In this document: positions 1 to 6,557 of the stretch, one piece after another
Layout of the letters: each line of letters opens with the position of its first letter
Position numbering within the stretch: position 1 is the first letter of the stretch
Assembly: GCA_007136565.1 (NCBI GenBank)
Contig: SLGS01000229.1
Coordinates: 1 to 9,446 of the forward strand
Direction of reading: 5' to 3'
Length of the DNA stretch: 9,446 nt
Source of the DNA: Clostridia bacterium
Lineage (GTDB): Bacteria; Bacillota; Sulfobacillia; SLMV01
Made by a program: the position numbers and the translations under genes
The notes under the pieces: model-generated
What the model saw: the letters and a program-made list of their open reading frames with translations, nothing else
What the model was told of the DNA's origin: nothing
Database searches by the model: none

Positions 1-407
1 TAATCCTGGACCGGGGCCGAGTGGCCCTGGCCGCCAGGGCCAGCGCCTCCATCCCCGTGATATTCACGCCGGTGGAGTACGAAGGTGAACTCCTCATCGA
101 TGGAGGCGTGGTGAATAACCTCGCGGTCGACGTCGCCCGGGAAGCCGGAGCTGATCGGGTGATAGCCGTACAGCTGGTTCACTCCTTCCCGCAGGACCCC
201 CCCGATAACATGGCCGAACTCGGGCTTCTCGCGTTCAGTATAATACAAAAATACAGTATGAAACCCCACGCTGAGGACGCCGACGTACTGATCTCCCCCG
301 ACCTCGCGGGCTTCAGCTCGGCGGACCTGTCCCCCCACGAAGAGTTGATCAGACTGGGCAGCGATGCGGCGCGCGAGGAATTGGGAAGCATCCGCGACCT
401 CGTTTGA
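1..407 (+). CDS. Patatin-like phospholipase (RssA/NTE-like), C-terminal part
   Basis: The 5' end lies outside the window; the frame is open from base 3 and ends at TGA 405-407. The visible 135 or so residues are the end of a patatin domain, a serine acyl hydrolase that acts on lipids. The block ARASASIPVIFTPV is the usual helix and strand before the catalytic aspartate, which sits in LIDGGVVNN (Asp codon at 99-101). It is followed by the family's DVAREAGADRVIAV stretch. The tail ADVLISPDLAGFSSADLS, then a helix of the GSDAAREEL kind, is typical of small bacterial RssA-like members with no further domain. The catalytic serine (GxSxG) and oxyanion loop would be upstream and cannot be checked. 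The GTG at 21 is inside the domain and should not be taken as the start. Two hairpins follow the stop, so it probably ends its transcript here. The natural substrate is unknown. Confidence 0.88.
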   Translation, partial: ILDRGRVALAARASASIPVIFTPVEYEGELLIDGGVVNNLAVDVAREAGADRVIAVQLVHSFPQDPPDNMAELGLLAFSIIQKYSMKPHAEDADVLISPDLAGFSSADLSPHEELIRLGSDAAREELGSIRDLV

Positions 408-430
408 GGGACGCATCTGTCCCTTCTTCT
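407..430 (+). terminator. Short hairpin with pyrimidine tail at the patatin stop
   Basis: AGGGAC (407-412) pairs with GTCCCT (419-424) around a 6-nt loop. A T/C-rich tract (TCTTCT) follows. The stem begins on the last base of the TGA stop. It looks like a weak intrinsic terminator for the patatin gene; the tail is not a pure T run, so efficiency is uncertain. Confidence 0.4.
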
Positions 431-454
431 CCCTGCACTTCACCTCGATCTCCA

Positions 455-483
455 CTCCACTTCCGGGTCGTCCGGGAGTGGAG
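455..483 (+). terminator. 12-bp hairpin downstream of the patatin gene
   Basis: CTCCACTTCCGG (455-466) pairs with CCGGGAGTGGAG (472-483), 12 bp with one T-G pair, around a 5-nt loop. There is no T tract on either side, so it may be a back-up terminator or an mRNA 3'-end stabiliser rather than a classical intrinsic terminator. It is the stronger of the two hairpins behind the patatin gene. Confidence 0.4.
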
Positions 484-745
484 GCGCTCGCCGCATACCC
501 TCGATCGGCCACCATGAACCGCCTAACGCCGAGACGATCTTTGCATACTTATTACCACCTCCCCGATGGCGGACACTGGGGTTTTCGCCCGTCCCAAGGA
601 GAATTAGAGAGATTACCCGCCGCGGCACCCTCGAATAGGAGTGCATATACGGGGGTATACCCGGGCATCTGCGTACATGGGAGAGATCGCCCTCAATCAC
701 CCCCAAACTCACCGTATCTCGCAATTATTCCCCGATCCCCCCGGC

Positions 746-775
746 TTGCCATATCGAGCACAAACGCCATTCAAT
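746..775 (+). promoter_or_regulatory. Candidate sigma70-type promoter for the M14 gene
   Basis: TTGCCA (746-751; 5 of 6 to the -35 consensus) is followed after 18 nt by TTCAAT (770-775; 4 of 6 to the -10 consensus). This would give a leader of roughly 40 nt to the TTG start at 823. The -10 is weak, and the call rests only on the match and position. Confidence 0.3.
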
Positions 776-810
776 GAATACATGTGAATACACTCGCAGC
801 CAAATCCATG

Positions 811-815
811 GGAGG
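811..815 (+). promoter_or_regulatory. Ribosome-binding site that fixes the M14 start
   Basis: GGAGG at 811-815 lies 7 nt before TTG 823-825. Neither the upstream GTG (784) nor the ATG (808) in the same frame has such a site. This spacing is the main reason for choosing the TTG. Confidence 0.7.
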
Positions 816-822
816 TTACAAT

Positions 823-3603
823 TTGAAATCGTATAGTGCTAGGAAACTGTCGACGGCACTCGTGCTCGCGCTGTGCTTCGTCGTGTTCGCCGCGGTGGCG
901 GTGTACGCAGACGAAGGACTCGTCACCGATCGCGACACGCTGTCGATGACGGAAGTAAACGAAGTGCGGCTGGAAGCCAACTTCGGCTACACGCCCAACC
1001 CGGACAACCTGCGCTGGTACTTCGGACCCGAGGGAGAGCACCCCAGATCCTTCTCCGCCTGGAGACAGTGGGACCTCGACCGCGGGGCCCGCACCGGGGA
1101 ACCCCTCATCGAGTTCACCGAGGGGCCCGAAATCTCGGGCGACTCCATCCGGGCCACCATCGAGATCGGTCTCTTCTGGGGTACAGATAGCCTCACCGAC
1201 CGTTCAATCCGTCCCCTCTTCAAAGACGAAATCGGCGATTACGTCTTCGTCGTGCAAGATCTCTTCACCGGAGCCAGCGTATCGACGAGCGTATTCTACA
1301 ACGCGTATGAGAGCTTCACATCCTGGGATGATACCGGCCCCACCATCGACGAGATCATCGCCAACACCCAGGCGGATCGGCACATAGAGTACATATCCCT
1401 GGGCGAAAGCACCGAGGGGCGCGACATCCACTTCGTCGTACTCGCCCGGGACGAAGAAGCCGTTCGCCGCTACCGCGAGGAAATGGTCCCCGCGATGCTG
1501 GAAAACCCCGGGTTGCTTCAGGAACAACTGGCCTCCGGGGAATTGAACGACTACCAGGTGCCCGTTTGGTTCCACAACACGCACCCCGACGAATCGCCGG
1601 CCTACGACGCCATCTTGGAACTGATGGAAACCCTCGCCACCGAGGATTCCGTATCCTTCGAGGCTCCCCTCGAATACGAGCGTCACTCTGAAACCGGGGA
1701 GGTCACCTTGGACGTCGACTCCCTGTTGGACGACATCATCTTCCTATTTACTCCCACCAGGAATCCCGACGGGCGTCACCACATGACACGGGGATCCATC
1801 TACGAGCAGATGGACCCGAGCCTCGGGGCCTTCGACTTGAACCGTGACGCGTCTTACCAAACCCAGCCGGCGTCCCGATACTCCACCGCCGCATTGAGCG
1901 ATTGGTTACCGCTGGTCTTCTTGGACCTTCACGGCTTCTACTACCCTGCCGTGGTGGACCTCCTGACACCACCGCACGATCCCAACTACGAGTACGACCT
2001 GGTACACGACGCCATGGAATTGCATCCTTTCGCCATGGGTGAAACCATGCTGGCGAACACGTACTACGAGGAATACGTAATCCCTGGACTCGATTGGGAC
2101 TGGGGCTGGGACGACTCCAGCGCCATATACGCTCCGACACACGCCATGCACTTCGGCGCCCTCCTCTCCCACACCATAGAGATACAGGAGCTGGCCGAGG
2201 AATCGGTCTGGAGTACCTACTACGTGGGACTCGGATCCGCCATGTTCATCCAGGACGAAAAGGATCGTTTGTACGCCAACCAACTGGAATACTTCCGTCG
2301 GGGCGTCGAGGGCGTGGATGATCGGGCCGCCGACGAGTACTTCGTCGATTGGCCGAGCCTCGAACCCATCGGCCGCGACCGGGGGGAGCACGATAACTTC
2401 TTCCCCGAGTACTACGTCCTGCCGGTGGACGAGACGCTGCAGTCGAACCCGCTAGAAGCTCACAACATGGTGGAGTACCTACTGAGAAACGGTGTGCGGG
2501 TCGAGATCACAGAAGCTCCTGTGACCGTAGACGGTACCACCTATCCCGCCGGGAGTTTCGTGGTACCCATGCGACAAGCCCTCAGGGGATTTGCAAACAC
2601 CGTCCTCTTCGACGGACCCGATCACTCCCAGTGGCCGCAGCTTTACGCCACGGTGATCCAAAACTTCCATCACCTCTGGGGATTCGATCGCGACGAGATC
2701 CGCCTCGTCGGCGCCTTCGACGGGGTAACCGCAACCGTGGAATCCGTGGAGATACCCTCCACCGAGGTAGAAGTAGGCGAGGGACCGTACGTAATCCGAA
2801 ATGCCAACAACGATGCCGTCCGGGCCGTGAACGCCTTGCTGGCCGAGGGCGAATCCGTCGGCATGATCGTCGAAGAAGGCACCACGCACGGACGCGGGGA
2901 CTTCGTGGTCTCGGCCGAGGCCCTCGAAGGCCTACTCGAGGAGCACCTGCTGCACGTGCTGCCCTTCGACGGAGGAGCCCGGGTGGAGCCGCTTCAGCAA
3001 CCCAGGGTCGCCGTCGCCGGCGTCGGAACCGTGCCGGCCCAGACGCGTTTCGTCCTGGAGCACCAGCTCGGTTTCGACATCGTGGATCCCGAGGATGCAC
3101 ACATTATCGTCGACAAGAGCGGCAGTGCGGAGCGCACATGGATCGACGAAGGTAAGTCGTACATCGGTATAGGCGGTAGCGCCCTGGAATGGGTAGAGGA
3201 AAACATGCCCGAACTGGTCGCCGCGGGATTCTCCTGGGAGAGCACGGGATCCGCCCACGAGGGCGTGGTCCACAGTGATCTCAGCGAAACCAGCATGATC
3301 ACCGCCGGTTACGATCCGGAAGAAATACTCTACATCAATACCGGATCCTGGATAAGTTCCGTTCCCGAGAGTGCCCGGGTCATCGGTTCCGTCGCGGACG
3401 ACGATGATTTCTTCATCGCCGGTTTCTGGGACGGCAGGGAGGCCGCTCGGGGCGAAGCCCTCATTATGCAGGACTGGTTCCGGGGAGCGAACATCACCCT
3501 GTTCGCCAACAGCCTGACTAACCAGGGTCACCCGAGGCAGTTCTACAGGTTCCTGACGAATACCATCTACGGAACCTATCTGCCGGGCTACCTTTCCAAC
3601 TAG
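823..3603 (+). CDS. Secreted M14 family zinc carboxypeptidase, large form
   Basis: 926 residues, ending TAG 3601-3603. The TTG start leaves MKSYSARK, a hydrophobic stretch and VYA, a clean Sec signal peptide cut near residue 29; a longer frame opens at GTG 784 but has no ribosome site. All M14 active-site elements are present: zinc ligands H254 and E257 (HTHPDE), N340-R341 in DLNRD, third ligand H370 in LDLHG, and the general base E453 in HTIEIQ. The E257 to E453 distance (196) is close to that of carboxypeptidase A. Residues of about 500-720 resemble the linker region of other large bacterial M14 proteins. The last 200 residues or so (RVAVAGVG to the end) look like a class I glutamine amidotransferase-like fold, common in this subgroup and probably non-catalytic. 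The mature chain is very acidic with almost no lysine. Expected role: release of C-terminal residues from extracellular peptides. Specificity cannot be read from the sequence. Confidence 0.9.
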   Translation: MKSYSARKLSTALVLALCFVVFAAVAVYADEGLVTDRDTLSMTEVNEVRLEANFGYTPNPDNLRWYFGPEGEHPRSFSAWRQWDLDRGARTGEPLIEFTEGPEISGDSIRATIEIGLFWGTDSLTDRSIRPLFKDEIGDYVFVVQDLFTGASVSTSVFYNAYESFTSWDDTGPTIDEIIANTQADRHIEYISLGESTEGRDIHFVVLARDEEAVRRYREEMVPAMLENPGLLQEQLASGELNDYQVPVWFHNTHPDESPAYDAILELMETLATEDSVSFEAPLEYERHSETGEVTLDVDSLLDDIIFLFTPTRNPDGRHHMTRGSIYEQMDPSLGAFDLNRDASYQTQPASRYSTAALSDWLPLVFLDLHGFYYPAVVDLLTPPHDPNYEYDLVHDAMELHPFAMGETMLANTYYEEYVIPGLDWDWGWDDSSAIYAPTHAMHFGALLSHTIEIQELAEESVWSTYYVGLGSAMFIQDEKDRLYANQLEYFRRGVEGVDDRAADEYFVDWPSLEPIGRDRGEHDNFFPEYYVLPVDETLQSNPLEAHNMVEYLLRNGVRVEITEAPVTVDGTTYPAGSFVVPMRQALRGFANTVLFDGPDHSQWPQLYATVIQNFHHLWGFDRDEIRLVGAFDGVTATVESVEIPSTEVEVGEGPYVIRNANNDAVRAVNALLAEGESVGMIVEEGTTHGRGDFVVSAEALEGLLEEHLLHVLPFDGGARVEPLQQPRVAVAGVGTVPAQTRFVLEHQLGFDIVDPEDAHIIVDKSGSAERTWIDEGKSYIGIGGSALEWVEENMPELVAAGFSWESTGSAHEGVVHSDLSETSMITAGYDPEEILYINTGSWISSVPESARVIGSVADDDDFFIAGFWDGREAARGEALIMQDWFRGANITLFANSLTNQGHPRQFYRFLTNTIYGTYLPGYLSN

Positions 3604-3896
3604 ACCCGAGAAGACGGCCCAGGGGCCGCCGATCGGGGAAATGATAGATGGATCCAGCCAGTGAAGAGGGGCGCCCCCGCATCACCATCGGGGCGCCCCT
3701 CTCTCCGTGCGAAGGTCCAGCCCGGATCGCCCGGGCATCATAGGCGATGGGCGGTCAAGTCGAAGGAACAACCTTGCCACGGTTGGCAACGCCTGAACAT
3801 CTCCCGGGCGGTACCATCGAAGCCTCGTGCGGCCCCGAACCGATCTACCCCGAGAAAGCGAGTCTCCACGCACATCCTCTCGCCTCCGATGCCGGC
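3604..3896. other. Convergent intergenic region with several hairpins
   Basis: The M14 gene (+) and the MBL gene (-) converge here. No frame resembles a protein. Besides the strong stem annotated separately, perfect small hairpins occur at 3615-3628 (CGGCCC/GGGCCG), 3720-3736 (GCCCGG/CCGGGC, 5-nt loop) and 3774-3789 (TTGCCA-CGGT-TGGCAA). The last two lie in what would be the 3' untranslated region of the minus-strand MBL transcript. Confidence 0.5.
3665..3702. terminator. Strong GC-rich hairpin between convergent genes
   Basis: AGAGGGGCGCCCC (3665-3677) is perfectly complementary to GGGGCGCCCCTCT (3690-3702), a 13-bp stem with a 12-nt loop. It lies 62 nt after the M14 stop and about 195 nt after the MBL stop, so it can end transcription from both sides. 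It lacks a T tract on either strand, as do many terminators in GC-rich genomes, so Rho or another factor may be needed. Confidence 0.65.
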
Positions 3897-4784
3897 TCAG
3901 TGCCAGGAGACTTCGTCGCCCGCGTTCATTTGCTCGAAGTCATCGGGAAAGGCCAGTGCCATCGAAGCCATGGGCACGAGTCCGGTGCAATGCATGGGCG
4001 CCAGCCAGCGGGGCGAAAGCCCCCGTAGTTTCAAGATGGTCCTGTGGACGCGATCCCCTTCTGACTGCAAAAGGTGGAAGCCCCCGGCAACCCCCTCGAC
4101 CTCCCCCACTCCCGAGACTGATCGGAGATGCTCTATGGTGTTGATGGGTCCGGCGTGCGCGCATCCGGTCACCACGACCAACCCCCGGCCGTCCAGGTTG
4201 ATGCCCAATGCGGCATCGTCGGCGATGGCGTGGGGACAAACGCACCCGTCTTCGTCCAACGTATAGCACGACACGGCACCGGATCGTTCGAAGTCATTGG
4301 TCCTCGCTATCTCCCCGGAGAACATGAGACCCGGATAGACCTCTAGGGACGATCTGGTCAGCAGGAAACGCGCGCCGAGATCCTCCAACCGGGATCGGCG
4401 ATTATCCCCCGTCATCCCGTAGTCCATGTATCGCGGGCGCAGTACGAAACTTGGATCGAAAATCCCGGGGTGGGCGAGGATCGGGACCTCCCGATCCAGG
4501 TACCTCAGCACATCGGCCAAGGCGGCAGTGTGATCGAAGTGCGAGTGGGACAGGACGATCATGTCGACATCCCCGATATCTATCCCCATGAGGTCGGCAT
4601 TATATAGGAGGGGTTCCGCCAGCGGACCGACGTCGAATAGGATCTTCCACTCGACCTCCTCCGATCCGCCCTCCAGCCAAAGCGAGAGGCCGAAACAACC
4701 CTTGAGATAGCTATCGTACTTGGGTGAATTGTCGATCAACACTGATAACCGAAGTCGATCTATGGCTTTCACGCTTTCGAACAC
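3897..4784 (-). CDS. MBL-fold metallohydrolase, dihydropterin synthase (COG1237) type
   Basis: 295 residues from GTG at 4784. This start has GGAG 8 nt upstream and places RLSVLIDN, the usual N-terminal strand of the family, near the beginning; the frame is open to 5021 but the extra 79 residues look non-native. Metal ligands: HSHFDH (residues 80-85, HxHxDH), then GCAH (His210), GGFH (His237) and HCTG (His265). The GCAHAGPINTIEH, GGFH and HCTG combination marks the group named after archaeal 7,8-dihydropterin-6-methyl-4-(beta-D-ribofuranosyl)aminobenzene 5'-phosphate synthase, of methanopterin synthesis. Bacterial members are widespread and mostly untested, so the family is firm but the reaction is not; a phosphodiesterase or other hydrolase is equally possible. 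It has no signal peptide and is presumably cytoplasmic. It stands alone, with no pterin genes in view. Confidence 0.85.
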   Translation of the reverse strand: MFESVKAIDRLRLSVLIDNSPKYDSYLKGCFGLSLWLEGGSEEVEWKILFDVGPLAEPLLYNADLMGIDIGDVDMIVLSHSHFDHTAALADVLRYLDREVPILAHPGIFDPSFVLRPRYMDYGMTGDNRRSRLEDLGARFLLTRSSLEVYPGLMFSGEIARTNDFERSGAVSCYTLDEDGCVCPHAIADDAALGINLDGRGLVVVTGCAHAGPINTIEHLRSVSGVGEVEGVAGGFHLLQSEGDRVHRTILKLRGLSPRWLAPMHCTGLVPMASMALAFPDDFEQMNAGDEVSWH

Positions 4785-4813
4785 GCTCCTCTCTCCGGTA
4801 CCCCAGAGGCCAA

Positions 4814-4847
4814 GTGGTCGAACGGGGTTGAAGTCAACTTCGACCAC
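4814..4847. repeat. Nested inverted repeat upstream of the MBL gene
   Basis: Outer arms GTGGTCGA (4814-4821) and TCGACCAC (4840-4847) are a perfect 8-bp inverted repeat. Inside is GTTGA-AG-TCAAC (4827-4838). An overlapping 20-bp near-palindrome spans 4826-4845 with one imperfect pair. It sits 30-63 nt before the MBL GTG, a likely place for an operator or a leader RNA hairpin. Confidence 0.45.
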
Positions 4848-5244
4848 GACCTCCCTGCCACCTTCGGTGGCCCGAATCCCGTTGGGACGCGTGCAAAATA
4901 CCGGTAGGTATGGCCGGCGTGTTCGCCGAAAGAGGAATCGAGGCGGGTTCGCGGTCCCCGTCTCCAACGAAAGAGGGATAGATCCCGATACTGCATGCGC
5001 AATAATCCCCCGGGAGGGCATCCCTTCCGCGATCCCAGGAGGCGGGGCAGGTTGGCAGCTACACCGATTAGGTGTAACCTGATATGGTATTCAGAATGAC
5101 CCGGGGCTCACGGTAACGGGCACCGCGGCCATCAGACGATCGTATCCAGATCGCCACAGTACTCCATCAACCGCGCACCTCTGCCCGCGAATCCCGGGCG
5201 GGGGGCGTTATTGGTCGTTCAAGTGATATCGAGGTGTCGACGGC
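4848..5244. other. Divergent control region between MBL gene and mrp operon
   Basis: No convincing gene. The minus-strand frame of the MBL gene stays open up to 5021, but its extra residues show no family likeness. The region holds the candidate mrp promoter and palindrome (5052-5080), a small hairpin GCCCG/CGGGC (5183-5199) and the mrpE ribosome site GAGGTG (5231-5236, 8 nt before the ATG). Confidence 0.5.
5052..5080 (+). promoter_or_regulatory. Candidate mrp promoter with an operator-like palindrome
   Basis: TTGGCA (5052-5057) and TAACCT (5075-5080) are separated by exactly 17 nt. The spacer and the edge of the -10 hold TACACC-GATTA-GGTGTA (5060-5076), a perfect 6-bp inverted repeat. A dyad between -35 and -10 is a typical repressor or MerR-like activator site. 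No regulator gene is visible, so the binding protein is unknown. A long leader of about 155 nt would follow. Confidence 0.4.
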
Positions 5245-5730
5245 ATGCGGACCGAGAACAAGGTACCCATCGGCTTCACCATAGCGCTCTTCCTGTTTTG
5301 GATCGCCAGCTCCCAAACGCTGCACCCGCAGCACCTGGTGGCCGGGGTCGTCACGGTATTGGCCGTGGTCGCTTTCAACCGATCCACCCTGTCGGAGCTG
5401 CGCCTTGGCGAATACAAGGTGGAGTTCTTTAACGTCGTCGCGATAATCGGGAAGCTGGTCGTATACATAGTTCGGGGCAACATCGAGGTCGCCCGATTGG
5501 TCCTATCCCGCGACATGCCCATACAACCGCAGATGATTACGCTCCGATGTACCCTGAGCCTCCCGGTCACCCGGGCATTCCTGGCGAACGCCATCACGCT
5601 GACGCCGGGAACGATGACCGTGGACATGGAGGGGGACGATTTCGTCGTGCACTGCCTGACGGATTCCGGCGCGGCGGACCTGCCCGGATGGGAACTCATC
5701 GGGTTGATTAGGAGGCTGGAAGGGCGATGA
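5245..5730 (+). CDS. mrpE: Mrp-type antiporter subunit E (MnhE/MrpE, MbhA-like)
   Basis: 161 residues, of usual length for the family. GAGGTG lies 8 nt before the ATG. The N-terminus has two hydrophobic segments (about 8-25 and 30-45), then a third near 62-78, and a cytoplasmic C-terminal domain. Diagnostic blocks are GNIEVARLVLSRDMPIQP (78-95) and LANAITLTPGTMTVD (113-127), the signature of the MrpE family. It is a small structural subunit of the multisubunit Na+(K+)/H+ antiporter, needed for assembly, and is not itself an ion channel as far as is known. It is the first gene of the operon and follows the candidate promoter; the next start is 7 nt after its stop. Confidence 0.93.
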   Translation: MRTENKVPIGFTIALFLFWIASSQTLHPQHLVAGVVTVLAVVAFNRSTLSELRLGEYKVEFFNVVAIIGKLVVYIVRGNIEVARLVLSRDMPIQPQMITLRCTLSLPVTRAFLANAITLTPGTMTVDMEGDDFVVHCLTDSGAADLPGWELIGLIRRLEGR

Positions 5731-5737
5731 TGCGAAC

Positions 5738-6001
5738 ATGAGTACCGTCTTCCTGGGAGCCGCGATGTTCCTCATGCTACCCCTGTTCGCGTGCCTTTAC
5801 CGGGCCATCAGGGGGCCATCGGCCACTGATCGGGTTATTTCCATAAACGTAATCGCCAGCAAGACCGTGGCAATCATAGCCCTGATCTCCTTCGCGGCGG
5901 AGGAAACCTTCTTCTTGGACGTGGCCGTGGTGTACGCCCTGATGGGGTTCATCGTCACCATCGGTGTGGCCAAGTACCTGGAGTACGGAGATATAAGTTA
6001 G
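5738..6001 (+). CDS. mrpF: Mrp-type antiporter subunit F (MnhF/MrpF, MbhB-like)
   Basis: 87 residues with three predicted membrane helices (about 4-22, 35-54, 60-80). GPSATDRV (26-33) after the first helix and FFLDVAVVYALMGFI (58-72), with the conserved Asp61, identify MrpF. It is a small membrane subunit of the antiporter. The ATG is preceded by GGAAGG at a rather long 14 nt, and by GGAGG further up; no other in-frame start upstream fits. The gene begins 7 nt after mrpE and its TAG is immediately followed by the ribosome site of mrpG. Confidence 0.92.
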   Translation: MSTVFLGAAMFLMLPLFACLYRAIRGPSATDRVISINVIASKTVAIIALISFAAEETFFLDVAVVYALMGFIVTIGVAKYLEYGDIS

Positions 6002-6013
6002 GGGAGCTCGGCA

Positions 6014-6325
6014 TTGGTCGGTTCAATTCTCACAATCGCATTCCTCGCGACGGGGCTGTTCTTCTTCTCCGTGGGAACGGTGGGACTGCTGCGCCTGCCC
6101 GATTCCTTCACGCGCATGCACGCGACGACCAAGTGCGACACCCTGGGCGTGGGACTGACCCTGGGGGCACTTTGTATCCACGCCGGGCTATCCTTCGAGA
6201 CGGCGAAATTGCTGCTGGTGATCGTCTTCGTGTGGATAACGAATCCCACGGCGACCCACGTCATAGCCCGGACGACCTACCACGCCGCGAAGGCGGCCAA
6301 GGGGCGGGTGGAGCCCGATGGCTGA
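6014..6325 (+). CDS. mrpG: Mrp-type antiporter subunit G (MnhG/MrpG, MbhC-like)
   Basis: 103 residues, read from TTG 6014, with GGGGAG (6001-6006) 7 nt upstream and overlapping the mrpF stop; the next in-frame ATG is far inside the protein. The family signature is LLRLPDSFTRMHATTK (25-40) followed by DTLG, flanked by membrane helices near 4-24, 43-60 and 64-80. It is a small membrane subunit that packs with MrpE and MrpF in the antiporter. Its last 8 bases overlap the start of the next gene, which suggests translational coupling. Confidence 0.92.
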   Translation: MVGSILTIAFLATGLFFFSVGTVGLLRLPDSFTRMHATTKCDTLGVGLTLGALCIHAGLSFETAKLLLVIVFVWITNPTATHVIARTTYHAAKAAKGRVEPDG

Positions 6326-6557
6326 GATTTTCCACGTTCTACTGCTGACTTTCCTGATAGTATGTGCCGTCGCTGTGGCCTACATACGCGACCTACTAAG
6401 CGCGGTGATCTTGTTCGCCGCCTACAGCCTGGTGATGGCCATCATCTGGCAGCAACTGGACGCACCGGACATCGCCATGGCGGAGGCGGCCATCGGCGCG
6501 GGAGTCACCACACTGTTGTTCGTGGTGACCATAAGCAAGACTCGGAGGCAGGAATGA
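6318..6557 (+). CDS. mbhD: MbhD-like subunit (DUF4040), split part of the MrpA C-terminus
   Basis: 79 residues with two to three hydrophobic helices (about 5-22, 26-44, 56-73). The motif DAPDIAMAEAAIGAGVTT (48-65) is that of the DUF4040/MbhD domain, which in Bacillus MrpA is fused behind the long antiporter part but is a separate small protein in Mbh-type complexes. It is homologous to part of the NuoJ/NuoL junction region of complex I and probably lines the ion path with its conserved acidic residues (Asp51, Glu56). It overlaps mrpG by 8 nt at its start, and its stop overlaps the next ATG (ATGA). Confidence 0.87.
   Translation: MAEIFHVLLLTFLIVCAVAVAYIRDLLSAVILFAAYSLVMAIIWQQLDAPDIAMAEAAIGAGVTTLLFVVTISKTRRQE

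Larger units (their letters stand above)
484..822. other. Non-coding leader region before the M14 peptidase gene
   Basis: About 340 bases with no reading frame that resembles a protein on either strand and no tRNA-like fold that I can find. It contains a 10-bp perfect palindrome GGGTATACCC (653-662), preceded by a related GCATATAC, and a candidate promoter near 746-775. The rest is C-rich and unremarkable. Confidence 0.5.

Noticed and set aside
440..724. Minus-strand 94-residue frame in the leader region
   Set aside because: No ribosome site, no recognisable motif, and it overlaps the hairpin at 455-483.
784..822. Longer M14 start at GTG 784 or ATG 808
   Set aside because: No ribosome-binding site at a proper distance, and the added residues precede a complete signal peptide; TTG 823 fits better.
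2582..3531. Long antisense and +2 frames inside the M14 gene
   Set aside because: Arg-rich or Gly/Val-rich compositions typical of shadow frames in GC-rich coding DNA; the M14 frame is continuous through them.
3661..4266. Open 201-residue plus-strand frame antisense to the MBL gene
   Set aside because: Starts within the terminator stem, has Ser/Pro-rich low-complexity composition, and the opposite strand encodes a protein with all catalytic motifs.
4785..5021. N-terminal extension of the MBL gene up to ATG 5021
   Set aside because: The family normally begins at the LSVLIDN strand, the extra residues have no recognisable likeness, and the DNA there holds nested inverted repeats.
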